A stretch of 64,000 nucleotides of DNA, from contig JAUIFE010000011.1 of NCBI GenBank assembly GCA_030429565.1, forward strand, positions 216,291 to 280,290. Direction: 5' to 3'. The translations under genes and the position numbers were made by a program. Shown here in pieces: positions 19,386 to 29,238 of the stretch. The first letter of the stretch is position 1; every line of letters starts with the position of its first letter. The notes below the pieces were generated by a model. That model was not told the DNA's origin. It saw nothing but the letters and a program-made list of their open reading frames with translations, and did not search any database. This DNA is from Holophagae bacterium. GTDB taxonomy: Bacteria; Acidobacteriota; Holophagae; Acanthopleuribacterales; Acanthopleuribacteraceae.

Positions 19386-19852
19386 GACTACCTCTTCAAA
19401 TCCTCGAAAACGCGCCCTGGCGCGGTAACCGGCCGGACGGCCGTTAGCAGTAAAAAGAAAGTGGATAGGAAACAAAGAGTGATTGTAACGGGTGGAAGGG
19501 TTGGTGCGGGTGAAGGGATGGTGAAAAGCAAAGGGTAAGCAGCGATGGGGTTTTACATCGGGTGCTGTTTCGACGGCTGTTAGTGAATTTTTGGAATAAT
19601 CTTAGGTTTTGAATTGATTTGGTAAGATTAATTTACGCAGATGTGGGTTTATTAAAAATATTGAGTTGATTTGGGAGTTCGTGTCTTCGGTCACGCGCTG
19701 TGAGATTTTACCGCTGTTCTGGAAATTTCGTTGACGCAGGCTCTGGTTGTTATGTAAACAGTATGTAAAGTTTTTTGTGAAATAATATTTACATTAAGCC
19801 ATGGCTTGTTTGGCACTGATCCGAACCGCCTTTTATTTAGAGGAGAGTCTTC
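19386..19852 (+). other. AT-rich promoter region of the small metzincin gene
   Basis: About 470 bases, clearly AT-rich from 19580 to 19800, between divergent genes. It contains two ATGTAAA-like repeats (near 19752 and 19762). It likely holds promoters for both genes. No coding frame is seen. Confidence 0.45.
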
Positions 19853-20632
19853 ATGAAAATGAAAACCATGCTGCTTGCCCTATTTGTGCTGCCTTCCTTC
19901 GTTCTTGCACAGCAAATCGACATTCCCAGTGAAGCGATTGACAGTGAACAGGCGAAACAGAGTTTTCGCACGGTTGATCCCTTCGGTAACGAAGTAACCG
20001 TCTTCGTTGATCCCCCGGTGAAGTTCAAAAAAGAAGAGCCCTGGTACGACAGCGAAAGCGAACATTTCATTGGTTTTAACGAGGTCGATGAATTTGAAAA
20101 GTTCCCCGCCGACGAAAACGCGAAACGCGCGGTGGTGGTGAATGTCTATGTCGTGGCCGACGAAGAGTACCGTGCACGTTACAGTGACTGGCAGTCGCGC
20201 CTTAACCAAATCGTGGAAACGGCCGACAACAGCTACTACCGCGATTTCAAAATCAACTGGGTAATTAAAGGTTACTACTCGTGGACGTCGAATGGCGGCA
20301 ACGCCTCAGCCATTTTGTCCGACTTGGCGCGTGACGCGGGCAGCTTACCCAATGGTTTAATCATGGGTTTTTCGGCCGATCCGAATTTTGACGCGGGTGG
20401 AATTGCCTATGTTTACAACAGCAACCCACGCAAGGGTTTTTCCGTGTGCAAGGATCAGGGTGTGTCGTCGACGATCTCGGCATTGCGCCATGAAGCGGGC
20501 CACAACTACGGTTGTTCGCATGACTTCGATCCCGTTGTATGTCTCATGAACTACACCTACAGCTACCGGATCGATTACTTCGACAGCTCCCACGATGCGC
20601 TGATTCAGAGTCGTGACGGCTGGTTTCGTTAA
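19853..20632 (+). CDS. Small secreted metzincin metallopeptidase
   Basis: 259 residues with a signal peptide (MLLALFVLPSFVLA) and a GAGGAGA ribosome binding site six bases upstream. The zinc motif HEAGHNYGCSHD gives HExxHxxxxxH, and CLMNYTYS is the Met-turn, so it is a metzincin. A propeptide-like region of about 90 residues precedes the catalytic domain. Cys residues near the active site could form a disulfide. The expected role is protein degradation outside the cytoplasm. It is a single gene; the strong AT-rich upstream region suggests regulated expression. Confidence 0.85.
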   Translation: MKMKTMLLALFVLPSFVLAQQIDIPSEAIDSEQAKQSFRTVDPFGNEVTVFVDPPVKFKKEEPWYDSESEHFIGFNEVDEFEKFPADENAKRAVVVNVYVVADEEYRARYSDWQSRLNQIVETADNSYYRDFKINWVIKGYYSWTSNGGNASAILSDLARDAGSLPNGLIMGFSADPNFDAGGIAYVYNSNPRKGFSVCKDQGVSSTISALRHEAGHNYGCSHDFDPVVCLMNYTYSYRIDYFDSSHDALIQSRDGWFR

Positions 20633-21135
20633 AACCTAAAAGGCGCGTTACTTAGCGGTGATTTTGGCCAAGGATCGAGGCGGTCACAGTTTGTAGATGT
20701 GCGCCAGGCACGCGGCGGGTGCGCGTTTGGCGCGGCCCGGTCCGCTTTTACCAAGCTGTTCGCTTCAGACTTTTGGACCCGAATCATGCGCACTTTTCGC
20801 GGCTTTTAGGAAAAACCGTCGGGCGGTGCTCAAACACCGTCGTAATGGACAAAGTATGCATCCCGGTTTGGGGTGGTCACCCGACTGCCTTAAACCGGGA
20901 TGTTTCTATTTTGGGCCTGGATCAGCCTTTCGCGCGGGGGGTCAAAAAGTTCGCCGGCAAAATTGAGATCAATAATTTAATTCTTTGCTGTTTTTTCCGA
21001 TAATGAAGGAAACGATCCCAGCGCGAGAAGACAGACCCTGGCAAAGCGGCGTTGCCGCAAGCGTCCCGACGCGACCGCACACCGCGACGGTCGGCGGCGC
21101 GGCGCGTCTCAGCCCCACAATCAGGAGTGACAACC
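20633..21135. other. Spacer before the chemosensory cluster
   Basis: About 500 bases without a convincing gene. 20690-20815 resembles the spacer at 10735-10865. The part 20960-21130 should contain the promoter of the signalling cluster. Confidence 0.4.
20690..20815. repeat. Possible diverged intergenic repeat, copy 2
   Basis: Shares CCCGGTCCGCTTTT, a TTCGC block, ACCCGAATC, GCGCACTTT and TTTTAGG in the same order with 10735-10865. See that entry for the caveat. Confidence 0.25.
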
Positions 21136-21444
21136 ATGTTTGAAGAAGTCCGCGACGATGAGGGTTTAACCGTCCACATTAAAAGTGATTTGGTGGCCTC
21201 TGGTTCAAAAGACCTGAAAGCGCGATTGGTTCAATTGGTGGAAGGCGGTGAAAAGAATCTGACCCTCGACTTCCACGAGGTGAAGGTGATTGATTCGGCG
21301 GGGATCGGCGCCTTAATTGCGACGCAAAACTCGCTAAAAGGCAGCGGTGATCGATTGAAGTTGATCGGCGTGCGCGAACCCATTTTTAAAATGCTGAAGA
21401 TCATGCGTCTCGACAAACACTTTGATATTTCCGGGATCGCTTAA
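21136..21444 (+). CDS. STAS-domain anti-sigma-factor antagonist
   Basis: 102 residues forming a single STAS domain. The start at 21136 has CAGGAG upstream. The signature VIDSAGIGAL contains S54, the position phosphorylated by RsbW/SpoIIAB-type kinases in this family. It opens a co-directional cluster that also encodes, at the far end, a PP2C phosphatase with receiver domain and an RsbW-like kinase, so all parts of a partner switch are present. When unphosphorylated it should bind and sequester the kinase. The final target may be a sigma factor or another output and is not encoded here. Confidence 0.9.
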   Translation: MFEEVRDDEGLTVHIKSDLVASGSKDLKARLVQLVEGGEKNLTLDFHEVKVIDSAGIGALIATQNSLKGSGDRLKLIGVREPIFKMLKIMRLDKHFDISGIA

Positions 21445-21488
21445 CGGCCGGGGATTTGGCCCTAAATTGATCGCATAGGGGAGGGCCC

Positions 21489-24400
21489 ATGTCTGGGGCG
21501 GATGACGAAATCCTCGAGCTGTTTTTGGTGGAGTCTCGAGAGCACTTAGAAGATATCGAATCGGATTTGCTGGCCATTGAAGAGCAGGGCGCGGCAACCG
21601 ACGCCGAGCTGGTTAACCACGTATTTCGGGCGATTCACACCATTAAAGGGGCCGCCGGCTTTTTTGGCCTGCACACAATCAAAGAATTGTCCCACGTGAT
21701 GGAACACTTGCTCGACCTCATGCGCAAACGGCAATTGATCGCGACGCCACGTGTGATTAGCGTGCTGTTGGATGGGGCCGATGTGCTGCGCACCATGATT
21801 AATAATCCCGATACCTCCAATGAAACCGAAATCGGGCCGTTGGTGGAAAGTATCAAGGAATGCGTGGCGGGCGGCGGCGAAACCGAGGATGCGGAAATGA
21901 ACCGCGCCGTCGACGTGGCGCTCAAAGACGGGCGTGTGCTGATGCAGGTGCCCTTCAGCGATTTTGAAAAAGCCCTGCGCGACAGTAAGGGCGGCGATCA
22001 CGTGTACCTGGTGCAGTACGATTTGTTCGAACTGGAAAAACAAAACAAAAACGCGTTGGAAATTATCAACGAGCTGCAGGATTTGGCTTATTTCATCGAC
22101 AGTATTTTAGATGTTGAGGGGGTCGGCACCCTCAGTGACGATACCGATCCGCAGCTACACTTTTACGTGTTGTTGGCGACGGTGATGGAACACGATCTGA
22201 TTAGCCACTTCCTCGAACTAAGTGAAGACCGCGTTTTCGAGTTGGGTGAAGCCGAGTTGGGCTTTAACATTCACCAAGTGTTGACCAAGAAAAGCGCCGC
22301 AGCGGCCCCTGCCTCCGCACCGGCACCGGCGCCGGCCGCGCCGGCCCCCGTCCAAGCCGCCGAACCGGCGGCGGTAGCAGTGCCTGAGGCGCCTAGCGCA
22401 CCCACGGCGGCTGAGGTACCCCAGCCCGCCGTACCTGAAAAAGCCGCGCCGGCGGCCAAGAGAGAGTCAAAACCGGAAGTGGCTGAAGCCGCCGAGGCGG
22501 CGCCGCGTTTGCCGAAAAAATCGGGCAAAATGGAGTCCTATATTCGCGTTAATGTGTTGCTGTTGGACCGCCTGATGAACCTCGCCGGTGAGCTGGTGTT
22601 GACCCGCAACGAAATGCTGCTCAACGCCAACTCGCGCGACTGGGAATTGGTGGATCGCACCGCGCAAAAGGTCAACATCATCACCTCGGAACTGCAAGAA
22701 GCGATTATGTCGACGCGCATGCAGGCGGTGGGCGTGGTCTTTAATAAGTTTCACCGTATCGTGCGCGATTTGTCGCGCAGCCTCAACAAACAGATTCGCC
22801 TCGAGGTGGAGGGCGAACACGTCGAATTGGATAAAACCATCATCGAAGCCATCGGCGATCCGATGACGCACCTCATTCGCAACGCCTGCGACCACGGCAT
22901 TGAGAAACCGGCCAAACGCGCCGGTGCCGGTAAGGATGAAACCGGCACGCTGCGTTTGAGCGCATTGCACGAGGCGGGCATGGTTGTTATCGAAATTGCC
23001 GATGACGGTGGCGGCATCAACGCCGATAATATTCGCGACAAAGCCTTGCGCATGGGTTTGCACACGCTCAACGAACTGGAGGCCATGGACGACAAAGAGG
23101 CGGTCAAGCTGATCTTTGCACCGGGCTTCTCAACCGCCGCCGAGGTTACCGAAGTTTCCGGACGCGGCGTCGGCATGGACGTGGTGCACACCAACCTCAG
23201 CAAGTTGGGCGGCACCATCGACATTGACACCGAAATTGGCCGCGGCACGACCTTTCGCATTAAGTTACCGCTGACCCTGGCCATCATTCCCAGCTTGCTG
23301 GTTGAAGTTGAAGGCCAGCAATTGTGTATTCCCCAAGTCAACCTGCAAGAGCTGGTACGGATTCCCCAAAGCGAGGTGAAAAATCGTATTGAACGCATCG
23401 GCGAGTCGGCGGTAATTCGTTTGCGCGAAGAACTGTTGCCGCTCGTTCGCATGCGCGATGTGTTGGGATTGGAAGGGACCTATATCGATCCCAACACGGG
23501 TGAAATTCGACCGGACCGACGTCAACGCCTGGTCGACCGGCGTGGTCCCGAAGACAAACGAGCGGACGAAAAAGGACCCGAGGAGGGCAAACCGCGCAAA
23601 GCACGTGACCGCCGCAGTTTTCCCGACGGTGCCTACAATATTGCCGTCGTCACCGCCAACACCGTGCGTTACGGCTTAATTGTCGATCAGCTCATGGATT
23701 CGGCCGAAATCGTGGTTAAGCCCTTGGGGCGCCACCTCAAAGATTCGCCCATTTACGCCGGTGCCACGATCCTTGGGACTGGTAGCGTGGCGCTCATCCT
23801 CGATGTCGAAGGGATTTGCCTGCACATGCGTTTGCGCGAAATTCGCGGGCGGCGCGACACCCGTCGCGAGATTGTTAACGAATCCGACACCACCGATTTG
23901 CAAACCTTCCTGCTGGTGTCGTACGGTGGCGAGGACCTGTTCGGCATTCCGATGGAATTGGTGCAGCGCATTGAAACCGCCAAACGCGAGCATGTCGAGT
24001 ACACCGGCGGTCGTTCCGCGCTAAAAATTCACGGCCGCTCGCTGGCGCTGTTTTCTTTAGCCGAACCCGACAATCGCCAACCGCGCATCGAAACCGATCA
24101 GTTCCGCGTCATCATTTTCCGGATCGCCGGGCGAGAGGTGGGTTTGGTGGTCGAGGAAATTATCGACATCGTGCAACATGCGGTGGAAATTGACCCCGTC
24201 ACCCACAAGCAGATTGGTGTTTTCGGTTCGGCCGTCATCAACGACCGCATTACCTTGATCGTCGACCTGCACGGCTTGGTCCGCGCGCAGGTGCCCGAGT
24301 GGGTTGAAGAATACGAGCAGGGTTTCCTCGTCAAGGAAGAGGTTAAAAAAACGGCGTTGATTGTCGAAGACTCGCCGTTTTTTATGGAGCAAGTCAAACG

Positions 24401-24731
24401 CTATGTCACGGAAGCGGGTTACCAGACCATGACCGCCACCGACGGGGTCGTCGCCTTGAACTTACTTAAGGAACGCGGTGAAACGATCGATATCATTCTC
24501 ACCGACATTGAAATGCCCAACATGGACGGCTTTGAGCTCGCCGAGCAAGTGCGCAAGGACCCGGCTTTGGCGTCGATTCCCATCATTGCGATTACCTCCA
24601 TCGCGACCAGTACGGCGGTGGCCCATTCGCGGACGGTGGGCATCGACGATTACCTGATCAAGCTCGACCGCGAACTCATTATTAAGCGCGCCCATCACTT
24701 TATTGAACACGGTCGTGAGGTGTCGATTTGA
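21489..24731 (+). CDS. cheA: CheA-type histidine kinase with two CheW domains and a receiver
   Basis: 1080 residues. HPt domain (1-105) with AIHTIKGAAGFFG, phospho-acceptor H50; a domain of about 100 residues (150-260); an Ala/Pro-rich linker (about 272-340); P3 dimerisation and HATPase core (about 345-590, HLIRNACDHGIE and GRGVGMDVV). A first CheW-like domain (about 590-780) is interrupted by a charged Arg/Asp/Glu-rich insert near 670-710. A second CheW-like domain (about 800-940) and a receiver (955-1075) with D1006 in TDIEMPNMDG follow. It phosphorylates itself, then the receivers of CheB and of the regulators downstream. This CheA-CheY fusion layout is typical of alternative chemosensory pathways such as Frz or Chp. 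A GGGGAGGG ribosome binding site precedes the ATG. Confidence 0.95.
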   Translation: MSGADDEILELFLVESREHLEDIESDLLAIEEQGAATDAELVNHVFRAIHTIKGAAGFFGLHTIKELSHVMEHLLDLMRKRQLIATPRVISVLLDGADVLRTMINNPDTSNETEIGPLVESIKECVAGGGETEDAEMNRAVDVALKDGRVLMQVPFSDFEKALRDSKGGDHVYLVQYDLFELEKQNKNALEIINELQDLAYFIDSILDVEGVGTLSDDTDPQLHFYVLLATVMEHDLISHFLELSEDRVFELGEAELGFNIHQVLTKKSAAAAPASAPAPAPAAPAPVQAAEPAAVAVPEAPSAPTAAEVPQPAVPEKAAPAAKRESKPEVAEAAEAAPRLPKKSGKMESYIRVNVLLLDRLMNLAGELVLTRNEMLLNANSRDWELVDRTAQKVNIITSELQEAIMSTRMQAVGVVFNKFHRIVRDLSRSLNKQIRLEVEGEHVELDKTIIEAIGDPMTHLIRNACDHGIEKPAKRAGAGKDETGTLRLSALHEAGMVVIEIADDGGGINADNIRDKALRMGLHTLNELEAMDDKEAVKLIFAPGFSTAAEVTEVSGRGVGMDVVHTNLSKLGGTIDIDTEIGRGTTFRIKLPLTLAIIPSLLVEVEGQQLCIPQVNLQELVRIPQSEVKNRIERIGESAVIRLREELLPLVRMRDVLGLEGTYIDPNTGEIRPDRRQRLVDRRGPEDKRADEKGPEEGKPRKARDRRSFPDGAYNIAVVTANTVRYGLIVDQLMDSAEIVVKPLGRHLKDSPIYAGATILGTGSVALILDVEGICLHMRLREIRGRRDTRREIVNESDTTDLQTFLLVSYGGEDLFGIPMELVQRIETAKREHVEYTGGRSALKIHGRSLALFSLAEPDNRQPRIETDQFRVIIFRIAGREVGLVVEEIIDIVQHAVEIDPVTHKQIGVFGSAVINDRITLIVDLHGLVRAQVPEWVEEYEQGFLVKEEVKKTALIVEDSPFFMEQVKRYVTEAGYQTMTATDGVVALNLLKERGETIDIILTDIEMPNMDGFELAEQVRKDPALASIPIIAITSIATSTAVAHSRTVGIDDYLIKLDRELIIKRAHHFIEHGREVSI

Positions 24732-24758
24732 GATTAGCGACGGTCGATGGAGGCAGGC

Positions 24759-25235
24759 ATGAGTAGCAGTACATTGGGGGTTCCCAGCGATGCAGAGGTC
24801 AACCAAATCGAATTGGTGATCTTTAAAGTGGCCGGCCTACTGTGCGGTTTGGAAGCTTTGAATGTGCGTGAAATCTTAAAAAGTCAAAAAGTGACGCCGG
24901 TTTACCACGCCCCCGACTACGTGCTGGGTGTTATCAATCTGCGTGGCGACATCGTGACCATTTTAGATCTGCAAACCAAACTGGACATTGAATCGGAAGA
25001 CGGTGAAGAGACACCGCCGATGAATGTGATTATTGTGGACTGGTGGGGTGAAAACGTCGGCTTGGCGGTTCACCAAATCCTAGACATTTTGCAGGCTCAA
25101 AAGGCTCATTTCGAAGCACCGCCCTCCAACCTAACCGCCCTCCTTGGCGACTACTTGACCCATGTTTATAAGATGACCGGCAAACTGGTGTCCGTCCTCA
25201 ATATTGAGCGTTTGCTGGAATTGGAGTCTGTTTGA
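24759..25235 (+). CDS. cheW: CheW coupling protein
   Basis: 158 residues from the ATG at 24759, which has GGAGG five bases upstream; the in-frame ATG at 24747 overlaps that site and is less likely. It is a single CheW domain (VIFKVAGLLCGLEALNVREIL, YVLGVINLRGDIVTILDL) expected to link CheA to receptor arrays in the cytoplasm. It lies 27 bases after cheA. No receptor gene is in this cluster, so receptors must be encoded elsewhere. Confidence 0.93.
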   Translation: MSSSTLGVPSDAEVNQIELVIFKVAGLLCGLEALNVREILKSQKVTPVYHAPDYVLGVINLRGDIVTILDLQTKLDIESEDGEETPPMNVIIVDWWGENVGLAVHQILDILQAQKAHFEAPPSNLTALLGDYLTHVYKMTGKLVSVLNIERLLELESV

Positions 25236-25370
25236 AATTCCGCGACCCGTGTGATTGGTCCGTTTTGAAGCCACCCAACTGGAGCCTTTGCCGGCCGGGC
25301 TGTTGCCCGAGGCAAGCGACCCCGTGTGGCGGTCGGTCTAGGCCGGCTGCGAATGGCGCAGGAGGCGAAC

Positions 25371-26423
25371 GTGCGTGAAATCGGGGTATTAATCGTTGAT
25401 GATTCCGTCATTTACCGCAAGTTTCTCTACGATATTTTTACCGAAAGCCTGGGTTTAGAGAAAGTTGACCGGGTTTCCGGCGGTCAAGCGGCCCTTGATC
25501 GTTTGGCTTTGGGCAAACACCATTTAGTCACCCTTGATCTGGAAATGCCGGGTATGGACGGCATGGAAACGCTGCGTGAAATTGTCCGGCGCTTTCCCGA
25601 CGTCAAGGTGCTCATGATCAGTAGCCATACTCAAAACGGGGCGCGTGTCACCATTGACGCCTTGGAACGTGGCGCCTTTGAGTTTGTCGCCAAGCCGGAC
25701 ATGGATGATCGCGAGGCGTGCCTGACTTATCTGCGCGATCAAATCACCGGCAAGGTGTGCCATCTTTTGGGATCGTCTCGACCGGCGCCGGTCCCCAAAC
25801 GGACTGAAATGCCGCCACCGCGCACGAATGTCGTGGCGCCGACGTCGAACCGCGCGATTCAGGTGGTGGCGATCGGGGTGTCCACCGGTGGGCCGGCGGC
25901 CTTAGGGACGTTCCTACAGGCGTTTCCGCCACGTTATTCGCGACCCATTCTAATTGTGCAACACATGCCTGCCATGTTCACCAAAGCCCTGGCCGACAGC
26001 CTTAATCAAAAATGTGCCCTCAATGTGGTTGAGGCCTGTGACGGGGCGCGGGTTGTGCCAGGTCAGGTTTTCATCGCCCCCGGCGGCAAACAAATGAAAG
26101 TGGTATTGCATGAGAAGGTGCCCGTGATTCGCATTACCGACGATCCGCCTGAATCTTTCTGTAAGCCCTCCGTCGACTACCTTTACCGCTCGCTTACACG
26201 CGTCTACGACGGGCGTGTACTGGCTTTGATCATGACCGGGATGGGTTCGGACGGCGCGCGCGGCGCCCAACTCCTCAAACGCCGCGGCGCGGTGGTTTGG
26301 GCTGAAAGCGAAGCGACCTGCGTGGTTTTCGGTATGCCGCGGGAGGTCATCAAGTTGGGCTTGGCCGACGAGGTGCTGGAACTCCCCCGTTTGGCCGATC
26401 GTTGCGCCACCTTTTTCGACTGA
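25371..26423 (+). CDS. cheB: CheB receptor methylesterase
   Basis: 350 residues from a GTG with GGAGG five bases upstream; an in-frame ATG at 25353 is the alternative. The receiver domain (1-120) has D56 in VTLDLEMPGMDG. The esterase domain has the Ser of GVSTGGPAA (S171), QHMPAMFTKALA with the catalytic His, and LIMTGMGSDGARG with the Asp. It removes methyl esters from receptor glutamates when phosphorylated by CheA. It is next to cheR, which adds these groups, so the pathway is expected to adapt through receptor methylation. Confidence 0.95.
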   Translation: MREIGVLIVDDSVIYRKFLYDIFTESLGLEKVDRVSGGQAALDRLALGKHHLVTLDLEMPGMDGMETLREIVRRFPDVKVLMISSHTQNGARVTIDALERGAFEFVAKPDMDDREACLTYLRDQITGKVCHLLGSSRPAPVPKRTEMPPPRTNVVAPTSNRAIQVVAIGVSTGGPAALGTFLQAFPPRYSRPILIVQHMPAMFTKALADSLNQKCALNVVEACDGARVVPGQVFIAPGGKQMKVVLHEKVPVIRITDDPPESFCKPSVDYLYRSLTRVYDGRVLALIMTGMGSDGARGAQLLKRRGAVVWAESEATCVVFGMPREVIKLGLADEVLELPRLADRCATFFD

Positions 26424-26530
26424 GTCATCGGTGGCGAGGCTTATGGGCAGGCGGCCCCTCCTAGGTGGTTTAACCGACCACAAGCGGTTGGACTCCAGAC
26501 GGCGTGCACAACGCGTGCGCGGGGGGGTCC

Positions 26531-27358
26531 GTGGTGCGCGTTAAGATTACCGACCAAGAGATGACCCGTTACATCCGACTGATTTACGACCTGACCGGGA
26601 TTGTGTTGGACGAGAGCAAGCGCTATCTGTTCGAAACCCGTTTGTTCCCGCTCCTGAAGCAGTACGGGCTTCAGAATTACTCGGGTTTGTACCAAAAAGC
26701 GCAAAAGGAGCGGTTGGTCGAACAGGAAATTATCAACCTAATGACTACCGACGAATCGTACTTTTTTCGCGACAATGCGCCCTTCGATTTGCTCTACCAG
26801 AAAATCATTCCAGAGCTACTCGAAGGACGCGGCGCGATGTTGCGGCCGAGGATTCGCATTTGGAGTGCGGCCGCTTCCAACGGTCAGGAAGCCTACAGTA
26901 TCGCCATGGTGTGCCAGGAACTCTTGGTCGATTTGAGCCGTTACCAAATTGAAATCATCGGCACCGACATTTCGACCAAATGCTTGTATCGCGCCCACTT
27001 AGGCCGCTATACAAAGTTTGAATTATCGCGTGGTATGACGCTGGACCGGCTCAACAAACACTTCACCAAAACCGAAGAGGGTTACGAAGTGCGCGAGTCG
27101 TTGCGCAAGTTGGTGCAATTCCGCCAGGCTAATTTGCACCAGGATTTATCGCGTTTTGGGTTGTTTGACATCATTTTTTGCCGCAATGTGGCCGTGTATT
27201 TTAACGCCGAAGATCGCAAGCGACTGTTTGATCGTTTGGCGCAGCGCTGCAGCGCCGGCAGTTATTTAATTTTGGGGTCCACCGAGAACCTGCTCGGGTA
27301 CGGCGGTCAGTTCGAACGCAAGGTATTTCAAGACAAGGTCTATTACCAGCGCAAGTAG
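26531..27358 (+). CDS. cheR: CheR receptor methyltransferase
   Basis: About 275 residues from a GTG at 26531, preceded by a G-run that can act as ribosome binding site; the frame is open up to 26504, so the start is uncertain. It has an N-terminal CheR helical domain, the SAM-binding segment IWSAAASNGQEAYSIAM, and DIIFCRNVAVYF typical of CheR. It uses S-adenosylmethionine to methylate glutamates of chemoreceptors. It follows cheB by about 110 bases. Confidence 0.93.
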   Translation: MVRVKITDQEMTRYIRLIYDLTGIVLDESKRYLFETRLFPLLKQYGLQNYSGLYQKAQKERLVEQEIINLMTTDESYFFRDNAPFDLLYQKIIPELLEGRGAMLRPRIRIWSAAASNGQEAYSIAMVCQELLVDLSRYQIEIIGTDISTKCLYRAHLGRYTKFELSRGMTLDRLNKHFTKTEEGYEVRESLRKLVQFRQANLHQDLSRFGLFDIIFCRNVAVYFNAEDRKRLFDRLAQRCSAGSYLILGSTENLLGYGGQFERKVFQDKVYYQRK

Positions 27359-27618
27359 TCGGTTGGAGGCCGAGCGAGGTGCGAAATCGAGGAAAAAATC
27401 GAGGAAATTGGGCTGGAAAGTTAATGGCCCGGCGGCTATGTTTCGATAACCTAAATATCACCCCCAAGCCGACACCGATTCCCGCAACGCCCGTCCCGCG
27501 TAGGTCGCCGTTTTGGTTTACGCGGCGTTTCTGTTCTAATGCGGCGCTTTAAAGCACTCGAGGACCATTGCTCCCACATCTCAGGTCTGCCGCGGTCAGG
27601 CCGCCAAAAGGTAAATTG

Positions 27619-29238
27619 ATGAACGCATCCCAAGATCCGATTGTCGACGAATTAAGCACTGTTCTAGGTAATAAGGATTTGATGAAAGCCAAAGGGCTTT
27701 TAGGGCTGTATGAACAGAGTTCGCCCGGTACCCGCCAGTGGGCCTTGCACCAGGTGCGTGCAGCGGTGCCCACCATGGCCCTGCCGATCTTGGCCTACTT
27801 GGTGGCGAAGTTCCCCACCGAGCTGAGCGGCCCGTTCCACGCCGGCATCGCCCTTGAGCAGTCTTTGGCCTGCGCCGACGATGATTTGCTGCAGGCATTG
27901 GGTTTGGAAACCCATGAAGAAAAGTTGATTACTTTGTCCTACTTGAAAAGCACGCCGGAGCGGACGCGCGTGGCGCGTTTAGTCGATCTGCTGAAAACAG
28001 GCGATGATTTGGGCGCCAAACTGGCGATTATTGAAAGTCTGGGCGATATGCGCGATGCCGCCGCCTCGGCGAGTTTGGCGCCGTTTTTGATCCAATCACA
28101 ACCCGTTCTGCGCGAAGCGGCCATGCGGGCGCTGTGCCGTCAAGGGACTTTTTCGGCACTGGAGGCGCTGGTCGGCGCCATGGGGCGTGATCGTCGCAGC
28201 GACCGCACGATTCGTAAAAATCTCAACGACATCCTGGCCGGTCACGGTCCCGAACAACTCAGCCAACTGTTGCAGTCGCATCACGCCGGCTTACGGGTCC
28301 GCGCCAAGGATCGCCTGCGGGAAATGGGTTCGGCGGTGGTGCCGCTGCTGATTCGCAACCTGCAGTTAGACCACATTGATTGCCAAATTCACACGTTGAA
28401 CCTTTTGGGTGAAATTGGTGACAAGGCTGCCTTGGCACCAATTCGGACCTTTTTATTCAAAGCGCCCGAGGATGCCAACGTGCGTTTCGCCGCTTACGAA
28501 GCGCTGGCCATGCTGCCGTTTCAGCGCGAGCCGTTTGCGCTGGCGGCCGGATTGGAAGACGGCGATGAATCGGTACGCATCGCGGCCCTTAAGGCGATCA
28601 ACCACCACTTGGACGATCGCTTGGTGGAAGGGGTGCGTCACATTCTCGATGCCCGTGACAAAACGGCTTTTTTCGCCATGGGCGCGATTATCGACCAGGA
28701 ATGCGACGCCTTGTTTTTGAAACTGATGGACCACCCCTTTTTCGAGCGTTTTGCCCTGTCCTATTTGGCGACCAAGGCCCACCCCGACGTGCTGGTGGCA
28801 CTGCGCAAGGTGCTTATCAACAACGGTCACGAGGCGTTCCTCGAGAAAATCAAACCCCAACGCGGCGGCAAACCCACCGGTCACGTTGTGTTTGCCGTCG
28901 ATGATTCACAGCTCATTTGCCGCATTTACCGCAAGTTACTGCACGAGGGGGGTCATGAAATTCACACCTTCACCCGCCCCCAAGCCGCGATTGAGGCCTA
29001 TGCTGAGCACTTGCCCCATCTGATTTTCGTCGACCTCAACATGCCCGAAATGAGTGGGATTGAAATGACCCGTATTTTGCGCCAGGACCACAACAGCACC
29101 GTGCCGATCGTGATGGTTACCACCCAAAACGACCAGGAAGACCGCCAGGCCGCCGGTCAAGCGGGCGTGACCCGGTACCTCAACAAACCCTTTACCCGCG
29201 CTGAACTGGAAGCCGCGATTGGGGAGTTGATCGAATGA
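27619..29238 (+). CDS. HEAT-repeat protein with C-terminal receiver domain
   Basis: 539 residues starting at an ATG with AAAAGG upstream. Residues about 20-405 are alpha-helical HEAT-like repeats (for example ALRALCRQGTFSALEALVGA-like units). The C-terminal 120 residues are a receiver (VVFAVDDSQLICRIYRKLL, LIFVDLNMPEMSG with the phospho-acceptor Asp, and LNKPF with the conserved Lys). It overlaps the next gene by four bases (ATGA), so the two are translationally coupled. It is probably a CheA target in which phosphorylation controls a protein-binding scaffold. The binding partner is unknown. Confidence 0.9.
   Translation: MNASQDPIVDELSTVLGNKDLMKAKGLLGLYEQSSPGTRQWALHQVRAAVPTMALPILAYLVAKFPTELSGPFHAGIALEQSLACADDDLLQALGLETHEEKLITLSYLKSTPERTRVARLVDLLKTGDDLGAKLAIIESLGDMRDAAASASLAPFLIQSQPVLREAAMRALCRQGTFSALEALVGAMGRDRRSDRTIRKNLNDILAGHGPEQLSQLLQSHHAGLRVRAKDRLREMGSAVVPLLIRNLQLDHIDCQIHTLNLLGEIGDKAALAPIRTFLFKAPEDANVRFAAYEALAMLPFQREPFALAAGLEDGDESVRIAALKAINHHLDDRLVEGVRHILDARDKTAFFAMGAIIDQECDALFLKLMDHPFFERFALSYLATKAHPDVLVALRKVLINNGHEAFLEKIKPQRGGKPTGHVVFAVDDSQLICRIYRKLLHEGGHEIHTFTRPQAAIEAYAEHLPHLIFVDLNMPEMSGIEMTRILRQDHNSTVPIVMVTTQNDQEDRQAAGQAGVTRYLNKPFTRAELEAAIGELIE

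Noticed and set aside
18708..19538. Plus-strand frame of 276 codons
   Set aside because: Antisense to the APH-like kinase, whose catalytic motifs are clear on the minus strand.
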